From Trochalopteron elliotii (taxonomy: Eukaryota; Chordata; Aves; Passeriformes; Leiothrichidae): DNA of 64,000 nucleotides. This document shows positions 12,761 to 26,031 of the stretch, piece by piece (position 1 is the stretch's first letter; every line of letters starts with the position of its first letter). A model generated the notes under the pieces. The model did not search any database, was not told the origin of the DNA, and worked only from the letters and a program-made list of their open reading frames with translations. The position numbers were made by a program, and so were the translations under genes. The DNA lies in NCBI GenBank assembly GCA_024734555.1, contig JANPWX010000062.1, positions 391,267-455,266 on the forward strand. Direction: 5' to 3'.

Positions 12761-15700
12761 TCTCTGTCCAGAAGGTGCCACTGTGATCTTCCAAACAGTT
12801 TCTTGAATGCATGAATTGAAGCTTTTTCCCTTCCCAGGAGCAAGATAAAAATTATGTCTTTTAGAAGATAGTACAGATTAGACTACAGGAAATGTTGAGT
12901 TTATTAAATCTCTTTGGTAAACTGTTATAATTACCCTTTCTCTTCCTCCTTGGAGGAGCTTGTTTTGTCTATGTTTACCAGAAACATACAAAACTGGAGA
13001 AAACTGTCTTATTGTATAAATATACCTATTGCAGTATCTTTCCCCTTTCGTCTTTACTTTCTTATTTAATGAAGAAGCTCCACCCTTCTAAAGTTTTATC
13101 ATTGCTGAAAAAGAATCAATTGTAATGTATTTCCCTAGGTTAATAGAAAGATCTAAACTGAAAGCAATTTTGAGAACTCAGTGCAGTTTTCCAGGCCTTA
13201 AAAAGTATTTGTAAACAGACAGTTTTTGTAAACTTACAAAAAGTATTTGTAAACATCAATGTAAACATTGATGGCTGCTGTTTTATTCCCAAAAGAACTG
13301 AAGATCTTTAGAACATTCTTTTTTCCCTTAAAACAAAAACTTTCCTCCCATTTGGGAAAAATTAACATCTCAACGGTCCATTTTATCATACAAACCTTCT
13401 TGAAATATTTTTTCAACTTTTATTTGCACAAACTGTTTTTTTCTATTTTTCTTACTCCTTTGTTGTTTCTGAGCTACACCATGCTACCACAACTGCTTAC
13501 ATGATAGACAATAGACTTTAACAACTCTAAAATCTCTATCATTGTTCTCCGCTATCAAGTGAAAAAAAAGAAAAAAAAAAGCAAATAATAAAAGGAAAGG
13601 TACTAATAGTTTAGTCACCGGTTAGTCTGAAAGCCTTATTACTGTTACCATACTCATAGTATAACAGATTTCCTATAGAGGTTCATTTATGAAAGGCATA
13701 GTATCTGGACACTATGATATACCTAAAACTTGATGCATACCTACCTCATTAAAAAAACCGCAGAAATCTAGCTTTTTTTTTTACTTTGAATTCAAATTTC
13801 CTTTAGAATTTCCTGTTTAAATACTAGTGTAAAACCAGTAGTTTTTACCTGTGGACATTAACATATGTTTGATTACTTTTAGTTTCACTGAGTAAAACAT
13901 AATCTGCTGCTTAGAGCAAATAATACAAAATGCAGTTCTCCAGCAAATAGCAAAATTGGACAGCGAGGCAAAAGCCATTAAAAGCTTTCAATTCATAACT
14001 AGCAATTAAGAACTTATTTTTTCTCATTTAAATAAATAAATGTTTTCCATACAGTATACTGAACATTGTAGTCTCACATTAATTTTTATCAGTTTCTAGA
14101 CAAAAAACACCTCTGCCACAAACACATTTCTGCTGCATTATAGCACATGGAATAATCTGCATTTTAGTCACAATGTTTAGCATTAGATTGTATAAACATA
14201 AAAAACCTTTTTCAAACAACATTGCAATCAGATCCTCTAAAACCGTGTGGGGTAGTATCATCTGTCAGATCCAAAATCTAAGAACAGGTTTCTCTATTCC
14301 CGCACTAAATAAAATCACAAGCAAACATGCTTCACAGCCACATTTTAAATGGCTCTCTCTTGTACCTCTACCAACAAATATACACACTTCATATAACCTA
14401 TTTCAGTGTTTGTTCCTAACTTTTCCCTTTGCTGGCATATTTTTCGCTTGAGTTGGCACCAGTCAATCAGGACTTTTGTTCTTCAGTTGCTCAGGCGGCA
14501 GCGACCAGGGCAGCCACAACAGACACAGTTCTGGCAGCTCCTAACGTGTGCCCCTGCCTTTTATTCAGATGCTATTTACACAGTGTTTACATGTAGACCA
14601 CGTAGCTTTTATAAAGCTCAAAGCTCAGATTTTAAATGGAAAGCTTATTAGGCACAGGAGTCTCTCAAATTAAATCATAGTAAGTAGCTACTTAAAATGC
14701 TTGGGAAGATAGAATCCAGAGTAATACATTTTTATACACAAATAATGCTAATTTAAAGAAAAAGAGAGAAATGGAATAGGAAACGTAATCACTGATAGAC
14801 TGAATACAGGAGTTTTATTGCTATACCATTTGTCTACTGTAGAAAAAACCCAAATGATTCTTGTCTTAATTTCATCATGTATAGGTAATTGTGAGCATAA
14901 GGAACAAGTAAAAACATGAAAGCAATTTCTTTTGCTATATTTCCAAGAAACATACATTGAAAGGGTACCATACATTTCTACTGTTAATTTTTAATTTCTG
15001 TCCCAAGAATTCCAGAGAAACCAATTTGGTCTGTCTTAAAAGCCAAGCAGTTTTCTTTCTGTCCAAGTTTCTCTTTCTTTCTTTTTATTTTTTTAACATG
15101 GGATGTAGAAATGTAGTTTCAAACCTACATTTTGTCTCAGACTTGAAAATTATTTCAGGCTGGGTGAACTTCACTTATAATAACATGGAATTCTGTCTAG
15201 GAATTGAGCTATGAATTTTATTATCAATATTTCCATTAAAATATTTTGTGTTTCTATGAAATGTTTTGATAAATGTGAATTTAATTTGCATTGTACTGCC
15301 TCACAGTTTGTGGTGAACTTATCTTTTAACAATTTCCTATTTCCTCTTCAGTCTGCTTGTCTTCAAGTTCTGTACCAATAATACAAGTTTTAGAAAAACA
15401 TAAGCTCCTTATTCCATTGCAGCTGTCTCCTCACTCTTTCTCGTCCAGTATTTCACAGTATTAATTTAAAACAGACATAAGTGCACATCCTGCAAATGTG
15501 ACCCTGCAACAACTCCCTGAAGCCAAGAAATGTTTACATCAATGTCATTTTATGCAAAGCAGAATGCTACTAACAGAGTTACCATTTCACTGTGGTCTTA
15601 GTGCATAGAGTTCACAAATGTAAGTAAAAGAGAAGATATTACAGGCTGAATTTGAAAAATCTGCTTTAGACTGCACTTCAGCTCTCTTTACTCAGATTTG

Positions 15701-16313
15701 AAATGTTCTTGGAATATTTGTATCTCTGAAATAGCATATGAGAAGGTTGAACAAAGAAGCAAAAACTTTGATCATCAAAGATAAATGAAACAAGTCTTCA
15801 AATTTCTAATTTTTTGTTAAAATTTTAGTTCTATTGTGCTTTAAGCTGTATTGCATTACTAATGGATGATATTTTTGTAACATTAAGGTTTCATAACTGA
15901 TAGTATTGAAAAAATATTCCCTTGAAACCGGGACTATTACTTGCAGATTAAAATTATTTTCATCATTCCAGAGCATGCCATCATTCCAATCTTTTTTATC
16001 AAATTGTTTTTCTGCATATCCTTGTGAGTAAAATAATATCAAATATGCTGGGATGTGCATAAGAAATCTTTTAACATTAAACACTTGACTGGTTAAACAT
16101 TCAAAGGAATGAGGTAAAGTCTATTTACTGTAACACACATCTTTGGGAGAGGAATGAAAATATATTAACATTTGGTTCTTTTTTTGGTGATGTCAACTGG
16201 GTTTTTTACACGTGTTATTCAGAGCAATGCCTATGGACAGTAGTGCAGGAAAACTCTTATTTAACACTGCTCTGGAGATGGTGGTTCCAAACCCAGCACA
16301 TAATTAAATATAT
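12761..16313. other. AT-rich unique non-coding DNA
   Basis: No gene or known repeat. At 13201-13273 a short near-duplication (AAAGTATTTGTAAAC twice) runs into an 8-bp perfect hairpin, CATCAATG / CATTGATG, at 13254-13261 and 13266-13273 with the loop TAAA. A purine tract lies at about 13561-13605. Confidence 0.6.
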
Positions 16314-16440
16314 GGGATGAATGCGGCTGAGTGGTTAATGCATGTAAAATTTCCTTTGACAATTCAAGTTCAAATTCACTTTAGTTCTTATAAATCTTGC
16401 AAGAGTATAATTGACTTAACATTTTCTCCAGTACAGCTAA
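16314..16440 (+). repeat. tRNA-headed SINE remnant, possibly MIR-like
   Basis: An A-box-like GGCTGAGTGGTTAA at about 16325-16338 and a B-box-like GTTCAAATTC at 16368-16377 sit about 44 bases apart, the spacing of the two internal RNA polymerase III promoter boxes in a tRNA. Downstream the words CTTGCAAG and TTGACTTAAC come in the order expected of a MIR core (CTTGGGCAAG..ACTTAACC). The T-arm stem does not pair and there is no plausible anticodon arm, so this is not a functional tRNA. A degenerate tRNA-derived SINE is the best reading; chance similarity remains possible. Confidence 0.4.
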
Positions 16441-17091
16441 TACATTACTTCTATTTCTGATAGCCAACACTGAAACATCTGGGGAAGACTGGGTTTTTGG
16501 TTCATTTTTTTTCCCTAATCTTTCAGATGTAGCCATATGTGTAAATAGTTGATGACCTAAAAGAATGACATGTTAGTTTCAAGACAATAATTGCTAGTAA
16601 AATTAATCTGATAAATTCTGACACTATGACACTAGGATCACAGGTAAATAAACTATTGTGTTAAGAATTAGGTATTTTGGGTTCATTACACATTTATTTT
16701 CTACTGTTAATTCTTCATGAATTAACAGAAAATGGAAAAATAAGGATATTGTCCTCAAGTATAACTTCACATTTTTTATTTTGCATAGTTAGTTCCATTG
16801 AAACTGAATGACTTCAGATTTCCATACCTTCTTTCTGCTGCTCATATCAATTACAAATATAATCTTGAATTCAAAATTAGTTTTCCTCTTTTTTTTTTCG
16901 ATAATTTGTCTAGCACTTTGACTACCTATGAAAAAATTAGTTTATATGCGTGCATTTTTAAGTTTTTAGGGCTATAGTACATATATTTAAGTAAATATAA
17001 GTCAAAAAAAGTCAACTTTCAGATACTTATTTTAGAAAGTTAAAAAAATGCACACTTACTGTAAATAAATAAATAACAACAGCAGGAAAAA
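16441..17091. other. AT-rich unique non-coding DNA next to the gap
   Basis: No gene or repeat seen. The last bases before the gap (GTAAATAAATAAATAAC...) do not look like LTR sequence on either strand. Confidence 0.6.
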
Positions 17092-17394
17092 NNNNNNNNN
17101 NNNNNNNNNNNNNNNNNNNNNNNNNNNNNNNNNNNNNNNNNNNNNNNNNNNNNNNNNNNNNNNNNNNNNNNNNNNNNNNNNNNNNNNNNNNNNNNNNNNN
17201 NNNNNNNNNNNNNNNNNNNNNNNNNNNNNNNNNNNNNNNNNNNNNNNNNNNNNNNNNNNNNNNNNNNNNNNNNNNNNNNNNNNNNNNNNNNNNNNNNNNN
17301 NNNNNNNNNNNNNNNNNNNNNNNNNNNNNNNNNNNNNNNNNNNNNNNNNNNNNNNNNNNNNNNNNNNNNNNNNNNNNNNNNNNNNNNNNNNNNN
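17092..17394. other. Assembly gap (303 N)
   Basis: A run of unknown bases. Sequence immediately to its right is LTR-derived, so the gap probably hides the rest of a repeat. Open frames spanning it are artefacts. Confidence 0.99.
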
Positions 17395-17424
17395 CTCTAC
17401 CCCAGCTAAAACCACCACAATAGC
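17395..17424 (-). mobile_element. 5' terminus of an ERVL-type LTR, minus strand, running into the gap
   Basis: The minus strand here contains TGGTTTTAGCTGGGGTAGAG, which matches the start of the common avian ERVL-type LTR (TGTGGTTTTGGCTGGGATAGAG-like, from memory). Only about 30 bases are visible; the LTR body would lie in the N run. It abuts a plus-strand LTR piece on the right. Confidence 0.6.
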
Positions 17425-17565
17425 ACAAAGATGTGCTAGGCTTTGCTTTACCTATTGAACTGTATTTATTTCAGCCCAGGAGTTTTCTCATGTTTCCTCT
17501 TCCACTGGGGAGATGAGTGAGTGGCTGTGTGGGGCTTAGTAGGTGACTGGGGTTAAAACACAACA
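17425..17565 (+). mobile_element. 3' part (R/U5) of an ERVL-type LTR, plus strand
   Basis: The segment follows the 3' part of the avian ERVL-type LTR in order: GGCTTTGCTTTACC, a decayed poly(A)-signal position (ATTGAA at 17454-17459), GAGTTTTCTC, GAGTGAGTGGCTGTGTGG, GCTTAGT, and the end GGGGTTAAAACACAACA with the terminal CA at 17564-17565. The upstream U3 with its TATA box is absent. No matching target duplication can be tested because the left side is a different LTR piece or the gap. Confidence 0.8.
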
Positions 17566-20500
17566 AAAGCAGAGAAAGAACAAGTTTTATGTCAATATCC
17601 TGTAAGCAAAGTCACATATACAACCCTGACATATATTGGCTGAAAATTTAAATAATACTGAAGACATTTTCCTCTTACTGAATTTAATGTGAGTTTTCAG
17701 AAGAAATAATACTAATTAATTGCCCTGATATTTACCAAAACCCCAACCATTTAAACAACGGAGCAAACAAAGCAAAGAAAACAATCATATCATTACACAG
17801 GACAATTTTATCAGATAGAGTGATAATTACTTCCTAGGTTCTATATTTTTTTTTCTTTTAAGATTTTATCTTCTATTTTCTCAGCCTCAGGAGAAAATAA
17901 AGGCTGCCTGTTCCAACATTTTCCTCAAGATAATTTTCCACTTTATACTCTAGAATGAACTGAATTGCTCCCAAACACTCTTCAGAGAAAAGTCAGTCAT
18001 TCCTGTGTTATCAGCAGGACATGAATGTTTCTCAGACCTGCTGAGTTTTACTTTAGTTTGTCTCTTAAATTATTTACAGATTAGCCTATCCTGTAGTTTT
18101 TCTTTTCTCCTTTGTTAATAAATCTTTTAGCATTCAATCACCTCTTTCTCAAAAGGGAAGCTTCTTTTTTTGTTTGCAACATTACATTCTAATAGTAGAA
18201 AATTCATTCAAGTTGATCAGTGGACTTTGTCACTCTGTCTCACCATTGGTGCCTTCTATTAGGCTGTGTAAGAGGATACAAGCAGAGGAACACTGCAAAA
18301 CTACTCCACCTTTAATAATTTAACTGATCTGCTATTCTTCTCTATGGGATAAACTCAGCTTTTCCTGCAACATTTAAAACCCTTTTTAATGTCTAATCAA
18401 TGATTTCATGAACGCATTTTTTCATGAGTGGCATATGCAAAGTCTATATTAAATCTCATTTTCCACTTTGGCTATTCGTAACAACTGCACTTCAGAAAAA
18501 ACAAAGTAAAACTAAACAAGCCAAAGATTTTCACAGTTTTTGTATTTGCTGCTATAAGACAGGTTCTGTTTTCATCATAAGCACTAATGTCTCAAGCAGT
18601 TGCCAATTCTGCTTTGGCAATGCCCTGTCTCTCATTAGCAAAAGCCTAGGTAAACAGAGAACACTGCCCTCTCCAGGGACTTCTTTTATGGTTTTCACTT
18701 CTTCTCCATCACCTTTCTTGTCAGTAAAATAAAATTAAATTAAGTTAAATTAAATTAAATTGGGAGAGGAAACTTCTGGTTTGAAACAACATTTCAGGAA
18801 ATATTCTCTGAAGTGTAGTGCGAGAAGAGATTCAGTATGCCCCTGCTAATATACTAAGTAAATTTAACTTTTCTTACTAGGAATTGGGAACTACCAGCAT
18901 TCAGATTTTTTTTTTTCTTTTTTCTGCATGTGTCACTGTTAACCTAGCCTTTTTTTTTAATACATATACTTTAAAAAGTATCTCTCTAAAAAAGAAGAGG
19001 GGTTATTGTTTGCTTATTTTGGTTTTGTTTTTGGGTTTTTTTGTTTTTTCTTTTTTTTAGTCAAACTCCTGTAAAATATTTTTGTTATATAACAAAGTAG
19101 ATTTGCCTCCCTATGGCTCAGTAATATCTTTGAGCCTTAAGAATGCTGAAAAGAAAATGCTTCACACATTTGTGTGGCAGGGGGGAAAACAGGTGTGAGA
19201 ACTTCAAGCATGTCACATGGAAGAGCTTTTCCAGTGCTAGTAGAAAGTATTCACTAAGGGGAAAAAAACAAGCTTAAAAAAAAAAAAAAAAACAAAAACC
19301 ACCAAAAACCAAGCCCAGGGATAGCTATGTCTCAGTTCTCTACCTTTAAAATGTCAAATGACACCATGCAGAAACCAGTTTTGCTCTCTACACTCCGCAG
19401 TCAATGCAGGGAGCATGCATGAAAACATGTCAAGCTTGAGTAACACCATAAATATAAATACATAGTAAAGAACTGGTACCTGCAACTATCTGTACTTCAT
19501 TAAACTCTCTTCATGGCAGATTCCCAATCTAAATGTTCTTTGCAAGTGCTGAACATTTCTGGATATCAGTATATACTAACTGAGCAAAGTAAATGGGAAA
19601 ATTGTACACTTCCTCATAGTACATAATTTCTGAAGCTTATCTCTGATTTTCATTGATTTTTCTAACATAGTTTCTTGAAATAGCAGAAAAAAAAACCAAA
19701 GCAGGCAGTGAAGAAACAACTATTCAGAAGTTTCTCTGCTTTAGAATATCAACAGGGAAGGCAACAGAAATTTAGATATATTCAGAAACCATGAATATAA
19801 ACTATCAAAAACTTGTGAAACTTAAATGGTGCATCTCTAAACTGAAATGTAACGCACATTATACAATCTGAGTTCTAAAACTCTGGCAATGAGTGCAGAC
19901 ACCCTTTGGGACTTGGCAATGAGACCCTAGTGGAGATATCAGTATGACACCATGCTAGTTGGGCAGATCAAAATTATTTGTTCTTCCTAAACTCATGGCA
20001 TGAATTCAAATGAGTTTCAGGTTTACCTAGGCAACTCCATTTCAATGCTACATTTAATTTTACTTTTCTGTTGCATCGGTTTTCAAGGAACAGAACTAAA
20101 GTCCATTCCAGACCGCTACTATTACAGAGCTGTTGTCTTGGCATTTGGTTACTCCTGCTTTAACTTTGGGGCATGAGCTATTTTGAAAACTGTAATCTGA
20201 GACAATACACAAACAAAAAGTGAAATCCCAGTCTCCCAGGTACTTGAAATAGACTGTGGGAGTATGCTGAGTTCAGAGACCATCCACGGGACTGTAATCC
20301 CATAGACAGGTTGACACACTCTGCACCACAGCTTTGTATGCTGCCTTACTAAACAATCATTTTTTTTCTTTTTATTGATTGCAATAAAAGAATGAAAGGA
20401 GGAAAGTGGCGAAGTAATCGAAGTTGCAAATACTGAGCCAACCAGAAAACTGCAAGCCAGAACTTCAAATGTTAAAAAGGAAAGATCACCACTACACACA

Positions 20501-23500
20501 AGTGCTGTTTATCTTTTATATTTTTATCACCATGGAGAATCTCACTAATTCTTCATTCCCTCCATCACATTAAAAATCATCTTGTAATCTTTATTTACAA
20601 AAGCTTTATATGGTGAATTTGATACATCTACCTTAAAATGACAAATCCAGAGAATAATGGACTGAACTTCATCAACAGCAGCTGTCTGCAAAGAGTTGGA
20701 AGTATATGTAATAGGATGTTATATATCATGGCCTCTAAAACAAGCTGCTGAACTAGAATCTGTACTGCACAGTGACTTTTGCAGTTTGTTCGTACTGTGT
20801 CTTCCAGAGGGGAGCATTTGGAAATGCTCATGCATAACACAGCAATAAGATTTCATTAAAGTGGAGCAGGATGGAGAAACAAAAATAAAGATGTACTTTA
20901 TAGAAAAACATTCTTATGCTAGAAATGCATCATCAAATAAAATATTGATTTTGCTTCTGTCCAGTCACACAAGAAGACCTGATTCATCAAAATTCTATAC
21001 ATCATAAGACTGAATACCAGATTAGTCTTTTATCACACTCACTTGTGTTTTATTTTAAATCCTATTAGATTTTATTCACATGACTTTTACTCTCCCTTTT
21101 CTATACTTTGCAGCAAATGGTTTAGTACCATCAGTTATTAAGATCAAGGCTCTAAAACAGAATTTGTACAAATAAATCAAAAATACATTATCTCATCTTT
21201 TTTAAAAAATATACATATATATTTGTGGGGATGTCAATCTATTGTAAGTTAAAATATTTGCCTAAGTAAAAGAGTATGTGTACTGAAAATATACAAAATT
21301 CATATTCTACATGCTCAGAGGGTTTGTTTTATACATATATCAGATATATAACCATCCACAGCAGCAGCAGATACGACAGAATCCACCTGTAGTCTGGATG
21401 AATGCCTGCAGACTTCAGCAGTGTGATCTAAGGAAGAATGGGCAGACAAGTTCTAGGGAGAAGAGCACCTAGAAATAATGAGGAGGACTTGGAGTAAATA
21501 TATAGGTAAATGAGAGTACACTAGCCAAGCCACTTCCCTGACCCCTCAAAGGGAATTAATTTCCTAGTTATCTACATATGCTTATATTAATGAGTTCAGA
21601 TCCACACCTGGTTTTGCTTTTTTTCTTTTAAGCAATGAAGCTTTTTTTTATTTCGAGTGTTGCTTGAGATCATGACTCATAAATGCCTGAATAAACAGTT
21701 TCTTGTCAGCACAGTTGACTTTTGAAGCCAGTGATATTGCTCCATTTTTAAAAGAAGAGCAGGAAGAATAAGTAATGACTTGCAGGAAATACAGTTCCTC
21801 TGCTCTTCGCTCCTAAATTCTAAATTGATCTTCCAAGCACTCTTATCTCTGAGAAATGTTGACATTCATCATATGTAACATAAATGGCTATTTTTCCATA
21901 TTACTATCTCAGAGAGCATTCCTGGTCTTTTATTGCATCTGTCTTTTTCCCAGCTCGAGTTTGCAAACTCTGCCCAGATCTGAAGGTTCTGCTTTAAATG
22001 ATGCAGACCTTCATTAGGAGTGAGAGACCAGCACGTGGATTATCATCATGTAGTTCTAATATTTCATTATTCCTGCACTCTCATGGGCTCTATGAATGGA
22101 ACAAAGAGAAATATTGGAGAAGGGACCACATTTCCTATTACATCATGTATGTATTTCTACTTCCTTTCTCACACAGGAGAAGGATGGAACGACAGCCCAT
22201 ATTAAGCTCCTTCTGAAGCATCCCTTTCATCATACTCAGATACTTCAGAGATGGTTAACTTTGATCTATACACTTAAAGTCCCTCTTTCACTGTCGCTTT
22301 TTCTATAATTTTTGCATGGCATGGAGAAAGCAAAAAGGGAAATAAAGATTATGTTATACTACTTCCAAAACAGGCAAATAAAATACCAGAGCAAGTCAAT
22401 AAAATACACGAAGTCAATAAATTACCAGTACAATAAACAACAGTACAATATCTAAAAAACAGGATTATTTATTTTCTTTTGGGATTTCATCTAAAGATAT
22501 TTAGTCTATTGACATAAAGAAGGGTATAGTTCCAATATTTTGAGAGTACCAAACTGCCACAGACTCGGGAAGTGGAGTTGTTTTAAATTTCAAGATGAGT
22601 AATAGATATAGATACTCCATGTAAAGGGGTTTTACTTTTTTTCCTGCTGATTTTAACAAGAGGAGGAAAGTGTGAGAAGCTGTTTGACTACTGTGTATAA
22701 AATGAATAAAGTAAATGAGTCAGCTTTTTTTTTTTTCTGATGCTCACTGGATCTCTGTGAAAATTGATAGATCAAATCACATTTGATAAGCTCTTCTCAG
22801 GAGCATAATCTCTTTCCTGCTTGCAAAATAACATATGTTCACTTTGCTTGACATTGCATGCAGAAGATAACATACTGTAATGTGAAATTTGGAGCAATAT
22901 ACCTCATGTGGTTAACAAAAACACCTAGAAAATAAAAAACTTTAAGAAATAATTTTTGGTGGGAAGGTTGGTATTCATGTTATCATTGTCTTCCATTTCT
23001 ACTGGCATGAATTCCAACTCTATTGACTTAAATGCCCTATTTTTAAATTTGCATAGACAAAAATAAAATCAGGAAATGATTAATTATAGCTGCAACAAAG
23101 AATTATGCGAAACCACTTTCGGCATAATGAGGCCTCTGTCCCATTAGTTTAAACCAGTTGCATTTTTTTCTTCATTCCATATAAAGATCTGGATCAAGAG
23201 CAAACTGTAAAATGAAATCTAAAGTGTAATGCTCATAGTTAATATCAATAGTAAGCAAAATGTTTAGTGCTATGAAGTTAGTGACTGTAAGTGTTTTTCC
23301 CACGCCCACTAGTTTAAAACATTACTGTTTAGAAATGCCACCATGCAGTTTTTGCTCCAGGATTTTCACTTCATTCTCCATGCTCTTTAACAGTGTGAAT
23401 TTAATGGCAAATGGTAATGGCAATGGCAAATACTCATATGGAAAGCTAACAAGCAAACACGCATCTCCTTTGCCTAAAGGAAATATTTTATGTCCAGTCA

Positions 23501-25890
23501 ACTGTCTACCCTTTCAGTAGTCAAGTAAAACTATTTTAAGCAATAAAAGGTTATGAATAATCAAAATTTTGTTAAAGAAGAAAAGAAGACACTTATGGGT
23601 GTTTCTAAGTTCATAAAGTAAAGGGCTTCAATTATACTACAAAGTCTTAATACTAAATAGTATATAAACTGAACGGGGGTATGTCAACCATATAAAAACA
23701 AAACCTTGCTGTCATAATATTACAACTCGTGTACACAGAGATATAAATCATGACATATTTCAAAACATTATCAGTTGAGTGGTTAATTTACTAGTAATTA
23801 TGGCAGCAAAATTTTACATTTTGAAAATCTGAAGACTTTCATGACAATTTGGTGACCTAAGTGAAACAAACCTTCTGTCTTCAAACGTGTCTGTATTCTG
23901 TGATACCGAAAAATTTGGCCTCCTTATGCCAACAGTTTTGAATTCCATGGAAGCTGAACAGCAGGGCTAATGTAGCACTGAGGCATTCTAAGAAGCCACA
24001 CTGAGGAATGAGGTGTGTTAGCCTGGAGATGGCTTCACACTGATGCAGATACTGAGAGACTGCCTTAGGGCAGACGTGCACTCTGCCCACTCTGAACAAG
24101 CTCAAGCTGTCCCACCACCCCCGTCCAGACAAACTCCTGCCCACCACACTGCAAGTATCATCTACAATTAACATTCAGTGATTTCTGTCTTTCACCAGGT
24201 AAGAGAGTTCCTATTGATCCTGAGTTTAAAGGTTTTCCCACCAGTAACTATCTTGATATTCTACAGTCTATATTATTTCAGCATTTATCCTACAAAGAGA
24301 AAGCATTACAATTAAAACTAGTCTGAAATCTTTCATTATCTCTAATGAAAATAAACAACCTTGTTGTGACAACATGATTTGAATTTTGGACAAAGCATAA
24401 AAATTAAACTTTTACAGAACTTTTGTTCCAAAACATGAGAAGCATTGCCTTTTAGCTACAGTTTCATCTCTGTTTAATTGCAGTATTAAGCAACAGATCT
24501 TTAGTTTTTTTCCTAAATTACACATAACTAACTTTATACATAAATTGCCTCGTGACTACTCTGCTGTAGAGCTTTTGCCTATAAATGGTATCTTCTGCAG
24601 TTTGAGCTCTGCAGCTCTTCTGGATTGTGCAGCACACCAAAATTTTCACCATAGGAAGCACCCTCTATTACTGCATGAGTAGATTCTAGAAAAAAAGAAC
24701 ACATATAGATATCACTAAGGTTTTTTTACAGTCATGTATCCCCCCTCCCCCCTTCAGATACAAAAAGTGTAAGTTGAAAAAGTGGAAGGGCATGCTTTGC
24801 TGTACAAAGGGGAAAAAAAATAAGAAAGAAGGTAGAGTTGAACCTTTTGTCAGCTCAGAGTCATGGATTATCAGTATTCCTGAAACTAACATGAAAGGTT
24901 TTATCCTTCCTTCCCAACAGAGAAGTTTTCACTTTATCTGTGGACAGCTTTACATGAACTATGTTTGTCAACACTTAGATAAAAAGTACCTTAATGCTTT
25001 GTACAAAGAAAACTTTTGTTTACCTTGAATTTTAAAGAATTGCATTTTTTAATCAATATGTGCATACTCTGTAATCCCAAAGTTGTTCAAAGAACATTAT
25101 TCTTCTTGTTACAAAAGAGAAACAATCTAGTTGAACTTTTATTATAAATTGTTTGGTTTCATTTCTAGAACCTCTAATATGGAGCTTTTTTGACTTTCCT
25201 GAGTCATCCAGTTCTAGCTTAATTTTATAATTGGAGTACTTTTTCTAATATAAGTGGTAAAAGCCTCATGCTTCAAATCAGAACTCTGTTCTGTCATGGG
25301 TTTGCACGGTGAAAGCTATTTTCTTGTCTCTGAAGTGATCTCTCACTTCTCTAGACTAGAATAAAACCATTTATTTCTACTTTCTGCTCTTGTATTATAT
25401 TTCTCAGGATTCTGAGCTTGCTATTCTTCCGCAAATTCTTTTACTTAACAACTTGCTTTAAAAAAGTGATACAAAAATGATGACACCTTACTTGATCTAC
25501 TAATACAAGTAGAGTGGAAGAATTGCATCATACATCTTATAGCCAATCTTCTTAGACATACCTTTACAATATTTTTTGTTGTTTGCTTTGGGGTTTCTTT
25601 TGTTCCCAAGATCACTTCAATTTCTACTCCTTTCTTCTAAATATTGCAAGTCTCTCTCAGAATGGTATTAATCAGATATTTAATAAGAGTACAGCCTTCT
25701 TTCATTCCACATTTTAGTCTTCTTATCAAGTCCAGATTTGGGACAAATCTCTCTAGATTATTACACTAAAACTTTCGCAACTGTTCTGAAAATATTTTTC
25801 CAACTAGCTCTAACCTGCTTCATACCAGCTTCAATGGTCATAATTCCCTAGATTTCTTAGAAGTATACCACAGAGTATTCAAAACCCTTG
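17566..25890. other. AT-rich unique non-coding DNA with simple repeats
   Basis: More than 8 kb without a recognisable gene. T-rich runs occur at about 18907-18960 and 19011-19060, and an A17 run at 19276-19292. A GC-richer patch at about 23885-24180 (CCCACCACCCCCGTCC near its right end) is unlike its surroundings but was not recognised as a known repeat. Confidence 0.6.
18733..18761. repeat. (TTAAA)n microsatellite, imperfect
   Basis: Pentanucleotide repeat of about six units with one G interruption. Confidence 0.8.
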
Positions 25891-25940
25891 TGCGTTGAGT
25901 CTGGCTGAGATGGAGTCCATTTTCTCACAACAACCCTCAC

Positions 25941-25966
25941 AGTGCAGTGCAGTGCAGTGCAGTGCA
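25941..25966. repeat. (AGTGC)5 microsatellite inside the LTR
   Basis: Five tandem AGTGC units plus one base, in the U3 part of the outer LTR. The usual ERVL-type LTR has no such repeat at this position as far as remembered, so it is probably a local expansion. Confidence 0.85.
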
Positions 25967-26031
25967 TTGGTAGCACCACTACTAAGGTGTTGATAACACA
26001 GCTGTGTTTTGGGCACTGTTGCAGGGTTGCC

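Noticed and set aside
16317..16392. Possible functional tRNA gene
   Set aside because: The A and B boxes have the right spacing, but the acceptor, anticodon and T stems do not pair; it is better read as a SINE remnant.
17027..17428. Open frames of 120-133 codons across the gap
   Set aside because: They consist mostly of unknown bases, so they are artefacts.
22375..22450. Repeated AGTCAATAAA / CAGTACAATA words, considered as a CRISPR-like or minisatellite array
   Set aside because: Copies are irregular in length and spacing and made of AT-rich words; there are no regular spacers and the genome is vertebrate.
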